This document shows, piece by piece, positions 6,414 to 14,968 of a stretch of 15,933 nucleotides of DNA. The notes under the pieces were generated by a model, which was given only the letters and a program-made list of their open reading frames with translations, had not been told where the DNA came from and did no database searches. Source of the DNA: Fluviicola sp. (GTDB lineage Bacteria; Bacteroidota; Bacteroidia; Flavobacteriales_D; Crocinitomicaceae); NCBI RefSeq assembly GCF_030151805.1, contig NZ_JASLCN010000151.1, forward strand, positions 1-15,933, written 5' to 3'. The position numbers were made by a program, and so were the translations under genes. How positions within the stretch are numbered: position 1 is the first letter of the stretch; each line of letters opens with the position of its first letter.

Positions 6414-9400
6414 GATTCTTTCGATTCGATGCGTCTTAACTCATCACGGATCAATTTTCCGCAAATCTGGATCTGATCAACAATCTGAGAAACCAAAATC
6501 TTCATTTCGTTTTTGCTCAATTGCAGATCTTTCTCGAGTTTCAGTAACAATTCTGCCGTAGTATGCATTCCAAAAAGACGAGCCGGACTTAAAATCTGAT
6601 GTGCTTGTTTGCGCAGCTCTTCCCAATTTTCATCTTCAAAAAAGTGAATCAATTCGATGGAATATTCGGGCATCATTTCGAGATAGGCTCCGTACATCTC
6701 ACGCAGGTATTCTTCGTTTCCTTCTGCCCGTTCTTCCAAAAGAGTCAAATCCAGCAATCCTTCCGCAGTATGATCCGTCTGTTTGGTTTCCGAGAATATC
6801 AGGTTGTTCTGATATCCCCATTTAACGAGCAATTGGTAAAGCTTTTCGGGATTAAACGGTTTCGAAATGTAATCGTTCATTCCTGCATTGATGAATTTGT
6901 TCTGGTCGCCAACCATCGCCGAAGCCGTAATTGCAATGATCGGAATGGAACAGGTTGGTTCCGGAAATTTTGAGCGGATAAACCGGGTTGCTTCCATTCC
7001 ATCCATTCGCGGCATGTAGTAATCCATCAGAATCACATCAAAAGTCTGGTCTTTTAAAATGGCAATGGCATCCAGGGCATTACTTACCGCCACAACTGTT
7101 GCATTCCACTTATTCAGATCGTAGAGAATAACACGCTGGTTGATTGAATTGTCTTCGACCAGTAATACGCGAAGTCCGCTGAGATCTTTTACCAGAACAA
7201 TGTCTTCCTGATCCGATTTTTTCGTTTCAACCTGGATCGTATGAAGTTCAAAATCCAGTTCAAACGACAAGGTAGTTCCCCAACCTTCCTTACTGAAAAG
7301 CGCAACGTTTCCTCCCATGGCTTCCACCAATGATTTTGCAATTCCCAATCCCAAACCGGTTCCGGAAACAGTACGCGTGCGGTGATCTTCCAGCTGCGTG
7401 AAGTTCTCAAAGACAAATTCCTGCTTGTTTTCCGGAATCCCGATTCCCGTATCTTGTACTTCGAAGGAAATCCGCTCCATGTTTTTTCTGTGGAGAATGG
7501 AATGAACACGCAAGGTAATACTTCCGTCAATGGTGAATTTGATCGCATTCCCGACAATGTTCAAAAGAATCTGGTTCAAACGAACCGGGTCTCCAATTAC
7601 AAAATCAGGGAGATTCTGGTGAAAATCCTGCTGCAACGTCAAGCCTTTTTCCTCTACGCGGTAAGCAATCGAGTTAACGAAATTGGACAGAAAGTCTTTC
7701 AGGGAAAAACGCACGTATTCAAAAGACATTTTCCCGGCTCTGATCTTAGACACATCCAGCAAATCATTCACCACATGCAGTAATCCATTGGCAGAAAGAT
7801 TCAGCGTATGCGCAATTTCCCGTTGGTTTTCGGATAAATTCTCGTCGTTCAACTGCCTGGTCAATCCAATGATTCCGTTCATCGGAGTCCGGATTTCATG
7901 ACTGACATTCGCCAGGAACAATTCCTGGGTTTTGAGTGCGTTTTCTGCTTTTCGCTTCTCCCGGATTGCCAATTCTCGTGCTTCCAGCAAATCCGTAATG
8001 TCCGTATCTACAAACACCAAAAATTTCAACTCGTTCTGTTCGTCAAAAACCGGTGTCAAAGAAGTTTGAATGTATTTCTGCTCCTGGTTTTTCAATTCTT
8101 TAAACGCCTGGAAAACGATGGATTCCTTGTTTTCAACCGACTTTTCGATAAACGATGAAATCTCAGCCCGCGTCAATCCACTTACATCGTAAATACTCGT
8201 TCCTTTGGCGGAAAGAAATTCTTCCGATGAATTCCAGCCGTACAATCGCACAAAACCTTCATTCATCCAGGAAATCACTCCCTGCGGGTTCGTGATCGTG
8301 ATTCCGTTATTGGTATTACTCGCTACAATGGATAAGCGCTCCAATTCTTTGTTTTTCGAAAGAATCACTTTATTGGACGAAACGCGGTCTTTGTAGCGTG
8401 CATAAATAAAAATCAGCAAGACAACCAACAGCGCGACACTTCCTATCAACAGGTTTTGGATTGTCATTTGATTGATGTTGTTGTCATTCTGAAGCTTTTT
8501 ATTCCGGTTCAGAATCGCTATTTCTTCATTCTTTTTGTTCAGATCATACAGGAATTGCAGTCTCACCAACTCTTTCGCATTTTCTTCGGCACTGTATTCT
8601 TCAAACTTCTGGTTGTAGAGCAACCGGTATTCATAAGCCGCTTTGTAGTTTCCTCTTTGGCTTTCAAGTTCGGAATAGAATTCGTAATAGTTTTTATATT
8701 CTGCTAAAAACTGAAAACGGTGCACGTTTTTCTCGTAATCTTTCAAAGCTTCTTCCGCTTCTTTCTGCATTTTCTTATCCAGGTAAGTGCGAACCAATAA
8801 TTTGGATGCGCTGAAAATATAATCCGGTTTCTTCAAGCGGGTATAAATCTTCAGTGCTTGTTTGGTGTATTTTTCCAGGCTGTCCACATTTCCTTCCAAA
8901 CCGTAAGCTTCGCCATAATTGGCCAAACCAACCGCATAACTCAGCGTGTCTTTTAACATCAATGAATTGGCAATCACTTTCCGGGCATATTCCCTGCTGA
9001 TTTTCAGATTGTCGTCTCCTTTCCGGACCTGGTAATAAATCAAATACAAATTCGACAGGTTGTTGTTCGAAGCCAATACGTAATCTTCCCGCTTTTTTGT
9101 TTTTGCCTCCAGGAGCACCGATTGATAGATCGACCTTGCTTTATCGAGATACCAGGTATTTTTGTTTTCCAGTCCGTAATCTGTCAAACAATGTCCCACA
9201 AAACTTTTACTCCTGAAATACGCATAAATCTCTTTTACTTTCCGGAATTCGATCAGCGACCGTTCAAAATGGCTGGCGGCTTTCAGATGCACTTTCAGAT
9301 CTTTGAAAATAAAGCCGATCTGAAATTCTATTTCGCCGATGAGTTTGGAATCATTCAATTGTTCTGCAACTGAGAGCGCCTGGTAAGCAAAATCGATGGC

Positions 9401-9691
9401 AGATTTCAGGTCTCCGCTTTGTTGTTCGTAGTTACTCAAACGACTCAATACGGTGTATTTGAAATCTCTTTTCCGTTTGATTTCTTCCGATCGGTTGGCG
9501 ATGGTCAGAAGCCGGATACTTTCATGAATATCCGAATCTTTTACCTCAGCTGCTTTTTGAATTAACTGCTGAACCGGGGCGCTTTCTTCCGAAATCGAAT
9601 CAGCATACGAGACACTGCTATTGAAAAGAAATACAACTCCTAAAACAAGAAGTTTTGCCAAGAAGATATCCCTTTCCAAAGTCCCCCTCAT
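6410..9691 (-). CDS. Hybrid sensor histidine kinase: TPR, TM, PAS, HisKA, HATPase, receiver, Hpt
   Basis: The 1093-residue protein has an N-terminal signal/anchor (about 12-30) and a periplasmic helical TPR region (about 75-370). A membrane segment follows at 413-431, then a short coiled linker and a PAS domain (about 450-568). HisKA has the phospho-acceptor His598 in VSHEIRTP. The HATPase domain has the N box at N711-N715, D747-T-G-I-G and GTGLGLG at 777-783. The receiver domain has acceptor Asp890 in LMDYYMP and Lys944 in SKPF. A C-terminal Hpt-like helical bundle has a candidate His1031. It should sense a periplasmic signal and pass phosphate His-Asp-His to a separate response regulator, none of which is in this window. 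The start at 9691 gives the signal sequence. It is convergent with the acetyltransferase (4-base stop overlap) and divergent from the M1 peptidase. No clear promoter box was found upstream. Confidence 0.92.
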   Translation of the reverse strand: MRGTLERDIFLAKLLVLGVVFLFNSSVSYADSISEESAPVQQLIQKAAEVKDSDIHESIRLLTIANRSEEIKRKRDFKYTVLSRLSNYEQQSGDLKSAIDFAYQALSVAEQLNDSKLIGEIEFQIGFIFKDLKVHLKAASHFERSLIEFRKVKEIYAYFRSKSFVGHCLTDYGLENKNTWYLDKARSIYQSVLLEAKTKKREDYVLASNNNLSNLYLIYYQVRKGDDNLKISREYARKVIANSLMLKDTLSYAVGLANYGEAYGLEGNVDSLEKYTKQALKIYTRLKKPDYIFSASKLLVRTYLDKKMQKEAEEALKDYEKNVHRFQFLAEYKNYYEFYSELESQRGNYKAAYEYRLLYNQKFEEYSAEENAKELVRLQFLYDLNKKNEEIAILNRNKKLQNDNNINQMTIQNLLIGSVALLVVLLIFIYARYKDRVSSNKVILSKNKELERLSIVASNTNNGITITNPQGVISWMNEGFVRLYGWNSSEEFLSAKGTSIYDVSGLTRAEISSFIEKSVENKESIVFQAFKELKNQEQKYIQTSLTPVFDEQNELKFLVFVDTDITDLLEARELAIREKRKAENALKTQELFLANVSHEIRTPMNGIIGLTRQLNDENLSENQREIAHTLNLSANGLLHVVNDLLDVSKIRAGKMSFEYVRFSLKDFLSNFVNSIAYRVEEKGLTLQQDFHQNLPDFVIGDPVRLNQILLNIVGNAIKFTIDGSITLRVHSILHRKNMERISFEVQDTGIGIPENKQEFVFENFTQLEDHRTRTVSGTGLGLGIAKSLVEAMGGNVALFSKEGWGTTLSFELDFELHTIQVETKKSDQEDIVLVKDLSGLRVLLVEDNSINQRVILYDLNKWNATVVAVSNALDAIAILKDQTFDVILMDYYMPRMDGMEATRFIRSKFPEPTCSIPIIAITASAMVGDQNKFINAGMNDYISKPFNPEKLYQLLVKWGYQNNLIFSETKQTDHTAEGLLDLTLLEERAEGNEEYLREMYGAYLEMMPEYSIELIHFFEDENWEELRKQAHQILSPARLFGMHTTAELLLKLEKDLQLSKNEMKILVSQIVDQIQICGKLIRDELRRIESKES

Positions 9692-9724
9692 GAATTTGAA
9701 TTACAGTCAATTAATGTGAAGTTA

Positions 9725-9738
9725 AGGAATATTTTCCT
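9725..9738. promoter_or_regulatory. Small palindrome in the divergent kinase/M1-peptidase spacer
   Basis: AGGAA and TTCCT form a 5-base inverted repeat around TATT, 34 bases upstream of the kinase start in a 197-base divergent spacer. It could be an operator or the base of a leader hairpin, but a repeat this short arises easily by chance. The rest of the spacer shows only a near-miss -7 box, TAAATTCG (9862-9869), before the M1 peptidase. Confidence 0.15.
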
Positions 9739-9888
9739 ACTCCTAAATGCGATTCCTTGCTGAAAGCCGGAATAAATGTCCAGAATGTGCCTTACACTAA
9801 ATAAATCAGCTACTTGGCTACCTGAATGTATGAAATAAACACGATTCTAATAAAACTTCGTTAAATTCGACACTATAAATTAGAACTT

Positions 9889-11853
9889 ATGAAAAACAAC
9901 ATTCTCCTCTCTTTCCTTTTCCTTCCTCTACTTCACTTCGCCCAGGACTCTCACGGGAGTTGTTCTTCCGTAAAAAAACACCAGAATTCACAGCTCAAAA
10001 GTAACACGTTTAGTGTTTCCCAGATTGCTGAAACGGAAAAGTATGATGTTCATTATTATTTCCTGAATCTGAACATGACCAATACTTCAACCACTTTGTC
10101 GGGGTCTGCTGAAATTCATGCGAAAGCAAGAGTCAATCTCGATTCTGCTCTGGTAGAGTTCTTTCACACTTTCGTCATTTCTTCCATTGAAGTAAACGGA
10201 ACTCCTGTGAATTACAATCGTCAGAACAGTGCATTGAAAATTCCTGTAAACAAATTACCTGGCGAAAACTTTGTGATTCATGTAAACTACAGCGGAACAC
10301 CTCCGACTTCTGCTACCAATCCGCTTGGCGGCGGCGGAATGACCAATGGCACTTCTCCGTCCTGGGGAAATCAGGTTACCTGGTCTTTGTCCGAACCTTT
10401 CGCAGCTTATGAATGGTTTCCTGTAAAACAATCCCTGAAAGACAAGGCCGATAGTTGTTCCGTTTGGGTAACTGTTCCTACAAACTGTAAAGCAGGATCA
10501 AACGGATTGCTGCAACAAGTGGTTGATCTTGGAAACGGAACTCACCGCTTCGAATGGAAACACCGTCACCCGATTGATTATTACCTGATTTCGGTTGCCG
10601 TAGCCAAATATGTAGAATACAATGTTACTGCGAACCCTGTTGGTTCCGGTCCGGTGTTGATTCAAAACTTCATTTATGACAATCCACAAACGTTGCCAAA
10701 TTTTCAAAATGATATCAATGAAACTGCGGACTTCCTGGAATTGTTTGCCGGTTTATTCGGTCCTTATCCTTTTGCAGATGAAAAATACGGACATTGCATG
10801 GCTCCGATTTCCGGTGGAATGGAACACCAAACGATGACTACACAAGGTTTTTTCAATCCGGCACTTACGGCTCACGAATTGGCGCATCAATGGTACGGAG
10901 ATCACATTACCTGTTCTTCCTGGGCAGATATCTGGGTGAACGAAGGTTTTGCTTCCTATGCCGAATACATGATGCTGGAAGCCTTGTATCCGGGTGATCA
11001 GGTTCAGGATATGCTGGACAGGCATACGGATATCATGCAGCAAACAGGAGGATCGGTTTGGGTTCTGGATTCATTGAGCGATGCAAGTATTTTCTCCAGC
11101 CGTTTGGTTTACAACAAAGGGGCTGCTATTTTGCATACCCTGCGTTTCTTAATCGGCGACGATGCTGTTTTTTACCAGGGGTTGAAAAATGCCCAGATTT
11201 TGTATGCCGATTCTGTTGCTTCGGGAACAGATATCATTGGAGTATTCGAAAACGTAAGCGGGAAGGATTTTTCGAATTTTGCAGAAGAATGGTATTTCGG
11301 AGAAGGATATCCGACTTATTCGGTTCGCTGGAACCTGGTAGGAAGTGATGCATTGGTGGAAATCAATCACATAACATCCAAGCCGCTTGTCACTCCGGTA
11401 TTCACCAATGACCTGGAATTGTTGATCGACCGGACAGGTGTTGCCGATACAATCATTCGTTTTCAAATTACAGGGAATCAAAACCAGTTTATCATTCCGA
11501 ATGCTTCGAATTTTGCAAATATCATGAAGATTGATCCGAACAACTGGATTTGTAATAAGTCCTTAGGAATTGTGAGAGACAACAATTTCACTGCCGGAAT
11601 TTCCGAAAACGAACAGGCAGCGAATATCTCTGTTTATCCGAACCCTACAAGCGGTTATGTGACAATCGAAATGAAGAACACCGGTGAAAACTATGAATTG
11701 ATCCTTTTGGACGGCAAAGGCCGTTCAGTTCTTTCGCAAAATTTTGATCATTCAGCAACGCTGGATCTAAAAGATTACGCTTCCGGAACGTATATTTTAC
11801 AAGTCAGAAACCTGACAAGCGGCGAGCGATACAGCAAGTTGATCAAGCGATAA
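9889..11853 (+). CDS. Secreted M1 family zinc metallopeptidase with T9SS C-terminal sorting domain
   Basis: The 654-residue protein has a signal peptide (about 1-19), an M1 N-terminal beta domain (about 50-210) and the thermolysin-like catalytic domain (about 220-480). The zinc site is HELAH (H329, E330, H333) followed 18 residues later by E352 in NEGFASYAE. The exopeptidase loop reads G309-G-M-E-H rather than the usual GAMEN, and Tyr408 in LVYNKGA fits the catalytic tyrosine. Residues of about 573-654 form a type A T9SS sorting domain with YPNPTSG (583-589), GKGRSV and a basic C-terminus. The product should therefore cross the outer membrane by T9SS and be released or surface-bound. There is no long ARM-repeat C-terminal domain as in classical ERAP/PepN, so it is a short form. 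It is monocistronic, ending at a terminator, and probably degrades external peptides. Confidence 0.92.
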   Translation: MKNNILLSFLFLPLLHFAQDSHGSCSSVKKHQNSQLKSNTFSVSQIAETEKYDVHYYFLNLNMTNTSTTLSGSAEIHAKARVNLDSALVEFFHTFVISSIEVNGTPVNYNRQNSALKIPVNKLPGENFVIHVNYSGTPPTSATNPLGGGGMTNGTSPSWGNQVTWSLSEPFAAYEWFPVKQSLKDKADSCSVWVTVPTNCKAGSNGLLQQVVDLGNGTHRFEWKHRHPIDYYLISVAVAKYVEYNVTANPVGSGPVLIQNFIYDNPQTLPNFQNDINETADFLELFAGLFGPYPFADEKYGHCMAPISGGMEHQTMTTQGFFNPALTAHELAHQWYGDHITCSSWADIWVNEGFASYAEYMMLEALYPGDQVQDMLDRHTDIMQQTGGSVWVLDSLSDASIFSSRLVYNKGAAILHTLRFLIGDDAVFYQGLKNAQILYADSVASGTDIIGVFENVSGKDFSNFAEEWYFGEGYPTYSVRWNLVGSDALVEINHITSKPLVTPVFTNDLELLIDRTGVADTIIRFQITGNQNQFIIPNASNFANIMKIDPNNWICNKSLGIVRDNNFTAGISENEQAANISVYPNPTSGYVTIEMKNTGENYELILLDGKGRSVLSQNFDHSATLDLKDYASGTYILQVRNLTSGERYSKLIKR

Positions 11854-11872
11854 CAATACCCGATTTAAAACG

Positions 11873-11905
11873 AAAAGCATTCTTCAAAACAAAGGATGCT
11901 TTTTT
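11873..11905 (+). terminator. Intrinsic terminator after the M1 peptidase gene
   Basis: AAAAGCATTC (11873-11882) pairs with GGATGCTTTT (11894-11903) over ten positions with one T-G wobble. The loop is 11 bases and the T run extends to 11905. It begins 20 bases after the stop codon. Confidence 0.75.
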
Positions 11906-11914
11906 AGTTTCGGT

Positions 11915-11922
11915 TAATTTTG
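11915..11922 (+). promoter_or_regulatory. Possible -7 element for the His-tail protein gene
   Basis: TAATTTTG is an exact TAnnTTTG match and would give a leader of about 54 bases before ATG 11983. No TTG lies at -33, where the preceding terminator sits. A second, one-mismatch box TAAATTTA (11956-11963) is closer to the gene. Which one is used cannot be told from sequence. Confidence 0.25.
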
Positions 11923-11982
11923 TTCTAAATTATCCCTCCGTCTGAAAATCATCCCTAAATTTACAGGACTAAAAAATAATTC

Positions 11983-12429
11983 ATGAAAAAAATCGCTTTA
12001 TTACTATTGGTAGGTTTTGGTATCTCAGCTTTGATGAACCAGGCTACGGCACAGAGTAAACTTCAGGATTGGAACGAACTGAAAGACTTTCACAAAGTAA
12101 TGGCTCAAACATTCCACCCGAGTGAAGAAGGAAACCTGGAGCCGATCAAAACAAGAATCGGTGAAATGGTAGAAAAAGCAAAAACATTGCAAGCTTCTAA
12201 ATTCCCGGCTGATTTTGATAATGAGAAAATCAAGAAAGCAGTTGCTCAATTGGTAACAGATAGTGAGAAACTACAAAAAGCAATCAAGGGTGGTGCAAGT
12301 GATAAGAAAATCACGAAATCACTGTCTGAATTGCATGATGTGTTTCATCAAATCGTAGGACTTTGTTCTGAAACAGAAGGACACGATCACGACCATGAAC
12401 ACGGTGAAGGTCACAATCACAGTCATTAA
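11983..12429 (+). CDS. Exported small helical protein with histidine-rich metal-binding tail
   Basis: The 148-residue product has a clear signal peptide (KK, hydrophobic core 4-18, cleavage near ATAQ, residue 24). The mature part is strongly helical, charged and lysine-rich (about 30-130), with histidines in FHKVMAQTFHP (near 36-45) and LHDVFHQIVGLC. The last 16 residues are a G/D/E-interspersed tail with seven histidines. The size and helical pattern recall cytochrome c'/c556-type four-helix bundles, but there is no CxxCH haem site. A periplasmic metal (Zn, Cu or Ni) binding, buffering or delivery role is the natural inference; no transporter or metal regulator is adjacent to confirm it. It is monocistronic between two terminators. 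I do not recognise a named family. Confidence 0.7.
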   Translation: MKKIALLLLVGFGISALMNQATAQSKLQDWNELKDFHKVMAQTFHPSEEGNLEPIKTRIGEMVEKAKTLQASKFPADFDNEKIKKAVAQLVTDSEKLQKAIKGGASDKKITKSLSELHDVFHQIVGLCSETEGHDHDHEHGEGHNHSH

Positions 12430-12442
12430 GATAAACGTTTTT

Positions 12443-12487
12443 AAAATCCCCGGCATTTCGACTTCGTTCAATGGCCGGGGATTTTTT
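12443..12487 (+). terminator. Strong intrinsic terminator after the His-tail protein gene
   Basis: A 12-base perfect stem, AAAATCCCCGGC (12443-12454) and GCCGGGGATTTT (12474-12485), is extended inside by ATT/AAT across a one-base bulge. It is followed by T to 12487. On the other strand the T tract is only four bases, so it is a weak terminator for the converging reductase gene. Confidence 0.85.
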
Positions 12488-12575
12488 ATTTTATCATATC
12501 CCGAATAATGTAAGAAAGCCGATGTTTGAAAGCAAATCAATCATTTAAACGATTAGTTGCCGTAAAAAACAATTC

Positions 12576-13586
12576 TTAGAATCCGTTGACTCCATTTACG
12601 GTTGTGTATTTCAAAATATTCTTTTTATCCGGGTGAATGCGGGCAAATGCCGATTGAACAGCCAATGTTCCTTCATGGAATCCGCACAGGATCAATTTCA
12701 GTTTGTTCTCATATGTATTGACATCTCCGATTGCATAGATTCCGGGAATATTCGTGGAATAATCCAGTGTATTCACTTTGATGGCATTTTTCTCAATTTC
12801 CAGTCCCCAGTCAGCAATTGGTCCAAGCGTAGGTTTCAACCCGAATAAAGGAATAAAATGATCTGCTTTTGTGACAATTTCTCCGTTTTTTGAATGACTG
12901 ATCACTACTTCTTCCAGGTTCGATCCTCCTTTCAAATCAACGACTTCGGCTTCTGTGATGAGCGCTATTTTTCCGGATTCAGCCATGTGAATGACTTTTT
13001 GCACCGAATCCAAATGCCCACGGAAAGATGCACTTCTGTGAACCAGTGTTATTTCAGAAGCGATGTTATTTTCTGCCAGGTAAATCGACCAATCCAGCGC
13101 GGAATCACCACCTCCGGCTATGACACACTTTTTACCGCGGAACACTTCCGGATCTTTGATCATATAATCCACTCCTTTTTCTTCAAACAACCCGATGCTT
13201 TCAATAGGCGGTTTCCGTGGTTCAAACACTCCCAAACCTCCGGCAATGATCACCACTTTCGCTTTGTGCTTTGTTCCTTTAACCGTTGAAACGATAAAGG
13301 TTCCGTCAGCTTCTTTCCCGATATCGGTTGCCGCTTCTCCCAATGTAAATCCGGGTTTGAATGGCGCCGCCTGTTCCATCAGGTTATCGATCAAATCTCC
13401 TGCCAAAACGGATGGAAAGCCGGGAATATCATAAATCGGTTTCTTGGGATAGATTTCCGAACATTGTCCACCCGGCTGTGGCAACGAGTCGATTAAATGA
13501 CAACGCAGTTTTAATAATCCTGCTTCAAACACGGTAAATAGTCCGACCGGACCTGTTCCGATAATAACAATATCTGTTTCGATCAT
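12576..13586 (-). CDS. Ferredoxin-NADP+ reductase, thioredoxin-reductase-like (YumC type)
   Basis: The 336-residue flavoprotein has the FAD motif GTGPVG (10-15), PGGQCSEIYP near 38-47, the NADP-binding GGGDSA (158-163) and the second FAD motif IYAIGDVNTYENKLKLI near the C-terminus. The active-site CxxC of thioredoxin reductases is absent from the segment before GGGDSA, where it would lie. The GDxxTYExKxxLI signature is typical of Bacillus YumC and Chlorobium type ferredoxin reductases, so it should exchange electrons between NADPH and ferredoxin or flavodoxin in the cytosol. It lies 84 bases downstream of cysN on the same strand. A ferredoxin-dependent sulfite reductase is a likely consumer, although it is outside the window. 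A near-miss -7 box (TACTTTCG on the minus strand, 13613-13620) may give it its own promoter. Confidence 0.88.
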   Translation of the reverse strand: MIETDIVIIGTGPVGLFTVFEAGLLKLRCHLIDSLPQPGGQCSEIYPKKPIYDIPGFPSVLAGDLIDNLMEQAAPFKPGFTLGEAATDIGKEADGTFIVSTVKGTKHKAKVVIIAGGLGVFEPRKPPIESIGLFEEKGVDYMIKDPEVFRGKKCVIAGGGDSALDWSIYLAENNIASEITLVHRSASFRGHLDSVQKVIHMAESGKIALITEAEVVDLKGGSNLEEVVISHSKNGEIVTKADHFIPLFGLKPTLGPIADWGLEIEKNAIKVNTLDYSTNIPGIYAIGDVNTYENKLKLILCGFHEGTLAVQSAFARIHPDKKNILKYTTVNGVNGF

Positions 13587-13670
13587 AATTAAACGTTTTA
13601 ATAAGTCATGTACGAAAGTATTTGTGATCGTGAATTTTAGTTACTCACCTGAATGCTCGTACGGGATATT

Positions 13671-14915
13671 TTAATAAACTACTCCGGCCGCCACCGTATT
13701 GTTCGTGTTTTCATTCACGAGGATGAACGATCCCGTTTTGGCCTGTTTTTCAAATGCATCATAACTCATGGCATCTGCCAGGCGAATTTCTACCTTCGCC
13801 AATTCATTCAGCTTTAAATCACCGCTGCTTTCCAAATCCCGGAAGCTGTGAATATCGATTTTCGAACGGATTTCGCGAATAGCTGCTTTTGTACGAAAAC
13901 TATTCTGCTGTAACAACAATTTCTGCCCCGGTTGAAAAGCCTGGTTGTCCATCCAGCAAATAGTCGCTTCGATGGTTTTATCTGTCGTTGGTAAATCTGA
14001 TGAAAGAACAATCGTATTCCCGCGGCTGATATCCAAATCATCTTCCAGGTGTAAGACAACCGGCTGATTTTTACCCGCAGAAGAAACTTCACTTAAATTC
14101 GATTCGATTGCTGCGATTCTGCTCGTTAATCCGGAAGGTAAAACCGTTACCTCATCTCCTGTTTGAAACGTTCCGCTCAAAACACTTCCCGCATATCCGC
14201 GGTAATCGTGTAATTGTTCTGTTTGCGGTCTGATCACAAGTTGTACCTGAAAACGTGCAACTTCAGCTTCTGTTGAGATTCCTATTTCCACTGTTTCCAG
14301 ATAAGATAAAAGCGGCAATCCGTCATACCAGGACAATGCTTCGCTTGCATGCACCACATGATCTCCGTTAAGTGCCGATGTCGGGATGAAATCCACTGCC
14401 TTTAAACCAATCAGTTGAGAAAACGCCTTGTAATCGGAAACAATCTCATTGAAACGCTCTTCGCTGTATTCGACCAAATCCATTTTATTGATACAAACCA
14501 AGACGCGTGGAGTTCCCAAAACCGCAGAAATAATACTGTGCCGTTTTGTTTGGTCCGTGATTCCGTTTCGTGCATCCACCAAAATGATTGCCAGTTGAGC
14601 TGTAGAAGCTCCGGTGAACATGTTCCGCGTGTACTGAGCGTGTCCGGGAGTATCTGCAATGATGAATTTCCGTTTATCTGTGGAGAAATATTTATACGCC
14701 ACATCGATGGTAATTCCCTGTTCCCGTTCTGCCCGCAAACCGTCTGTCAATAAAGCCAGATCAATACTCGCGTGTTCTCCCACGCTTTTGCTTTGCCGTG
14801 TGAGTGTTTCGATAATATCCGTAGAAATTGATTTGCTGTCATAAAGCAAGCGACCAATCAAGGTGCTTTTTCCGTCGTCTACGTTTCCTGCTGTAAAAAA
14901 TCGTAATAAATCCAT
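13671..14915 (-). CDS. cysN: Sulfate adenylyltransferase subunit 1 (CysN GTPase)
   Basis: CysN is the GTP-hydrolysing subunit that drives ATP sulfurylase, forming adenosine 5'-phosphosulfate from sulfate and ATP with CysD. Counted from ATG 14915, the 414-residue protein opens MDLLRFFTAG and has the G1 loop GNVDDGKST (10-18), G3 in DTPGHAQYTRNM, G4 NKMDL and G5 in TSALNGD, followed by two EF-Tu-like beta-barrel domains. It lacks a fused CysC (APS kinase) domain and is shorter than E. coli CysN, as is usual in Bacteroidota. The frame extends 18 codons upstream to an ATG at 14969 that overlaps the cysD stop as TAATG. Those extra residues (INCFPLKGRSGENNSKK) are unlike the family and cover a small palindrome, so I prefer 14915. 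Confidence 0.92.
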   Translation of the reverse strand: MDLLRFFTAGNVDDGKSTLIGRLLYDSKSISTDIIETLTRQSKSVGEHASIDLALLTDGLRAEREQGITIDVAYKYFSTDKRKFIIADTPGHAQYTRNMFTGASTAQLAIILVDARNGITDQTKRHSIISAVLGTPRVLVCINKMDLVEYSEERFNEIVSDYKAFSQLIGLKAVDFIPTSALNGDHVVHASEALSWYDGLPLLSYLETVEIGISTEAEVARFQVQLVIRPQTEQLHDYRGYAGSVLSGTFQTGDEVTVLPSGLTSRIAAIESNLSEVSSAGKNQPVVLHLEDDLDISRGNTIVLSSDLPTTDKTIEATICWMDNQAFQPGQKLLLQQNSFRTKAAIREIRSKIDIHSFRDLESSGDLKLNELAKVEIRLADAMSYDAFEKQAKTGSFILVNENTNNTVAAGVVY

Positions 14916-14941
14916 TTTTTTTGAATTGTTTTCACCACTTC

Positions 14942-14955
14942 TCCCCTTTAGGGGG
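14942..14955. other. Small CCCC-TTTA-GGGG hairpin in the cysD-cysN junction
   Basis: CCCC (14943-14946) and GGGG (14951-14954) flank TTTA, extended by a T-G wobble. It lies between the cysD stop and the preferred cysN start. It may be a weak intercistronic hairpin or part of a common Bacteroidota spacer sequence; the T tract of a terminator is missing. Confidence 0.3.
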
Positions 14956-14968
14956 AAACAGTTAATCA

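Noticed and set aside
7382..7783. 133-residue plus-strand frame inside the histidine kinase
   Set aside because: Antisense shadow of the HATPase and HisKA regions, whose motifs are intact on the minus strand.
12894..13289. 131-residue plus-strand frame opposite the ferredoxin-NADP reductase
   Set aside because: Antisense of an intact flavoprotein gene; the composition (many F, H, S) is typical of a shadow frame.
12576..13586. Thioredoxin reductase
   Set aside because: The fold matches, but the redox CxxC before the NADP motif is missing, and the C-terminal GDVNTYENK segment fits ferredoxin-NADP reductase.
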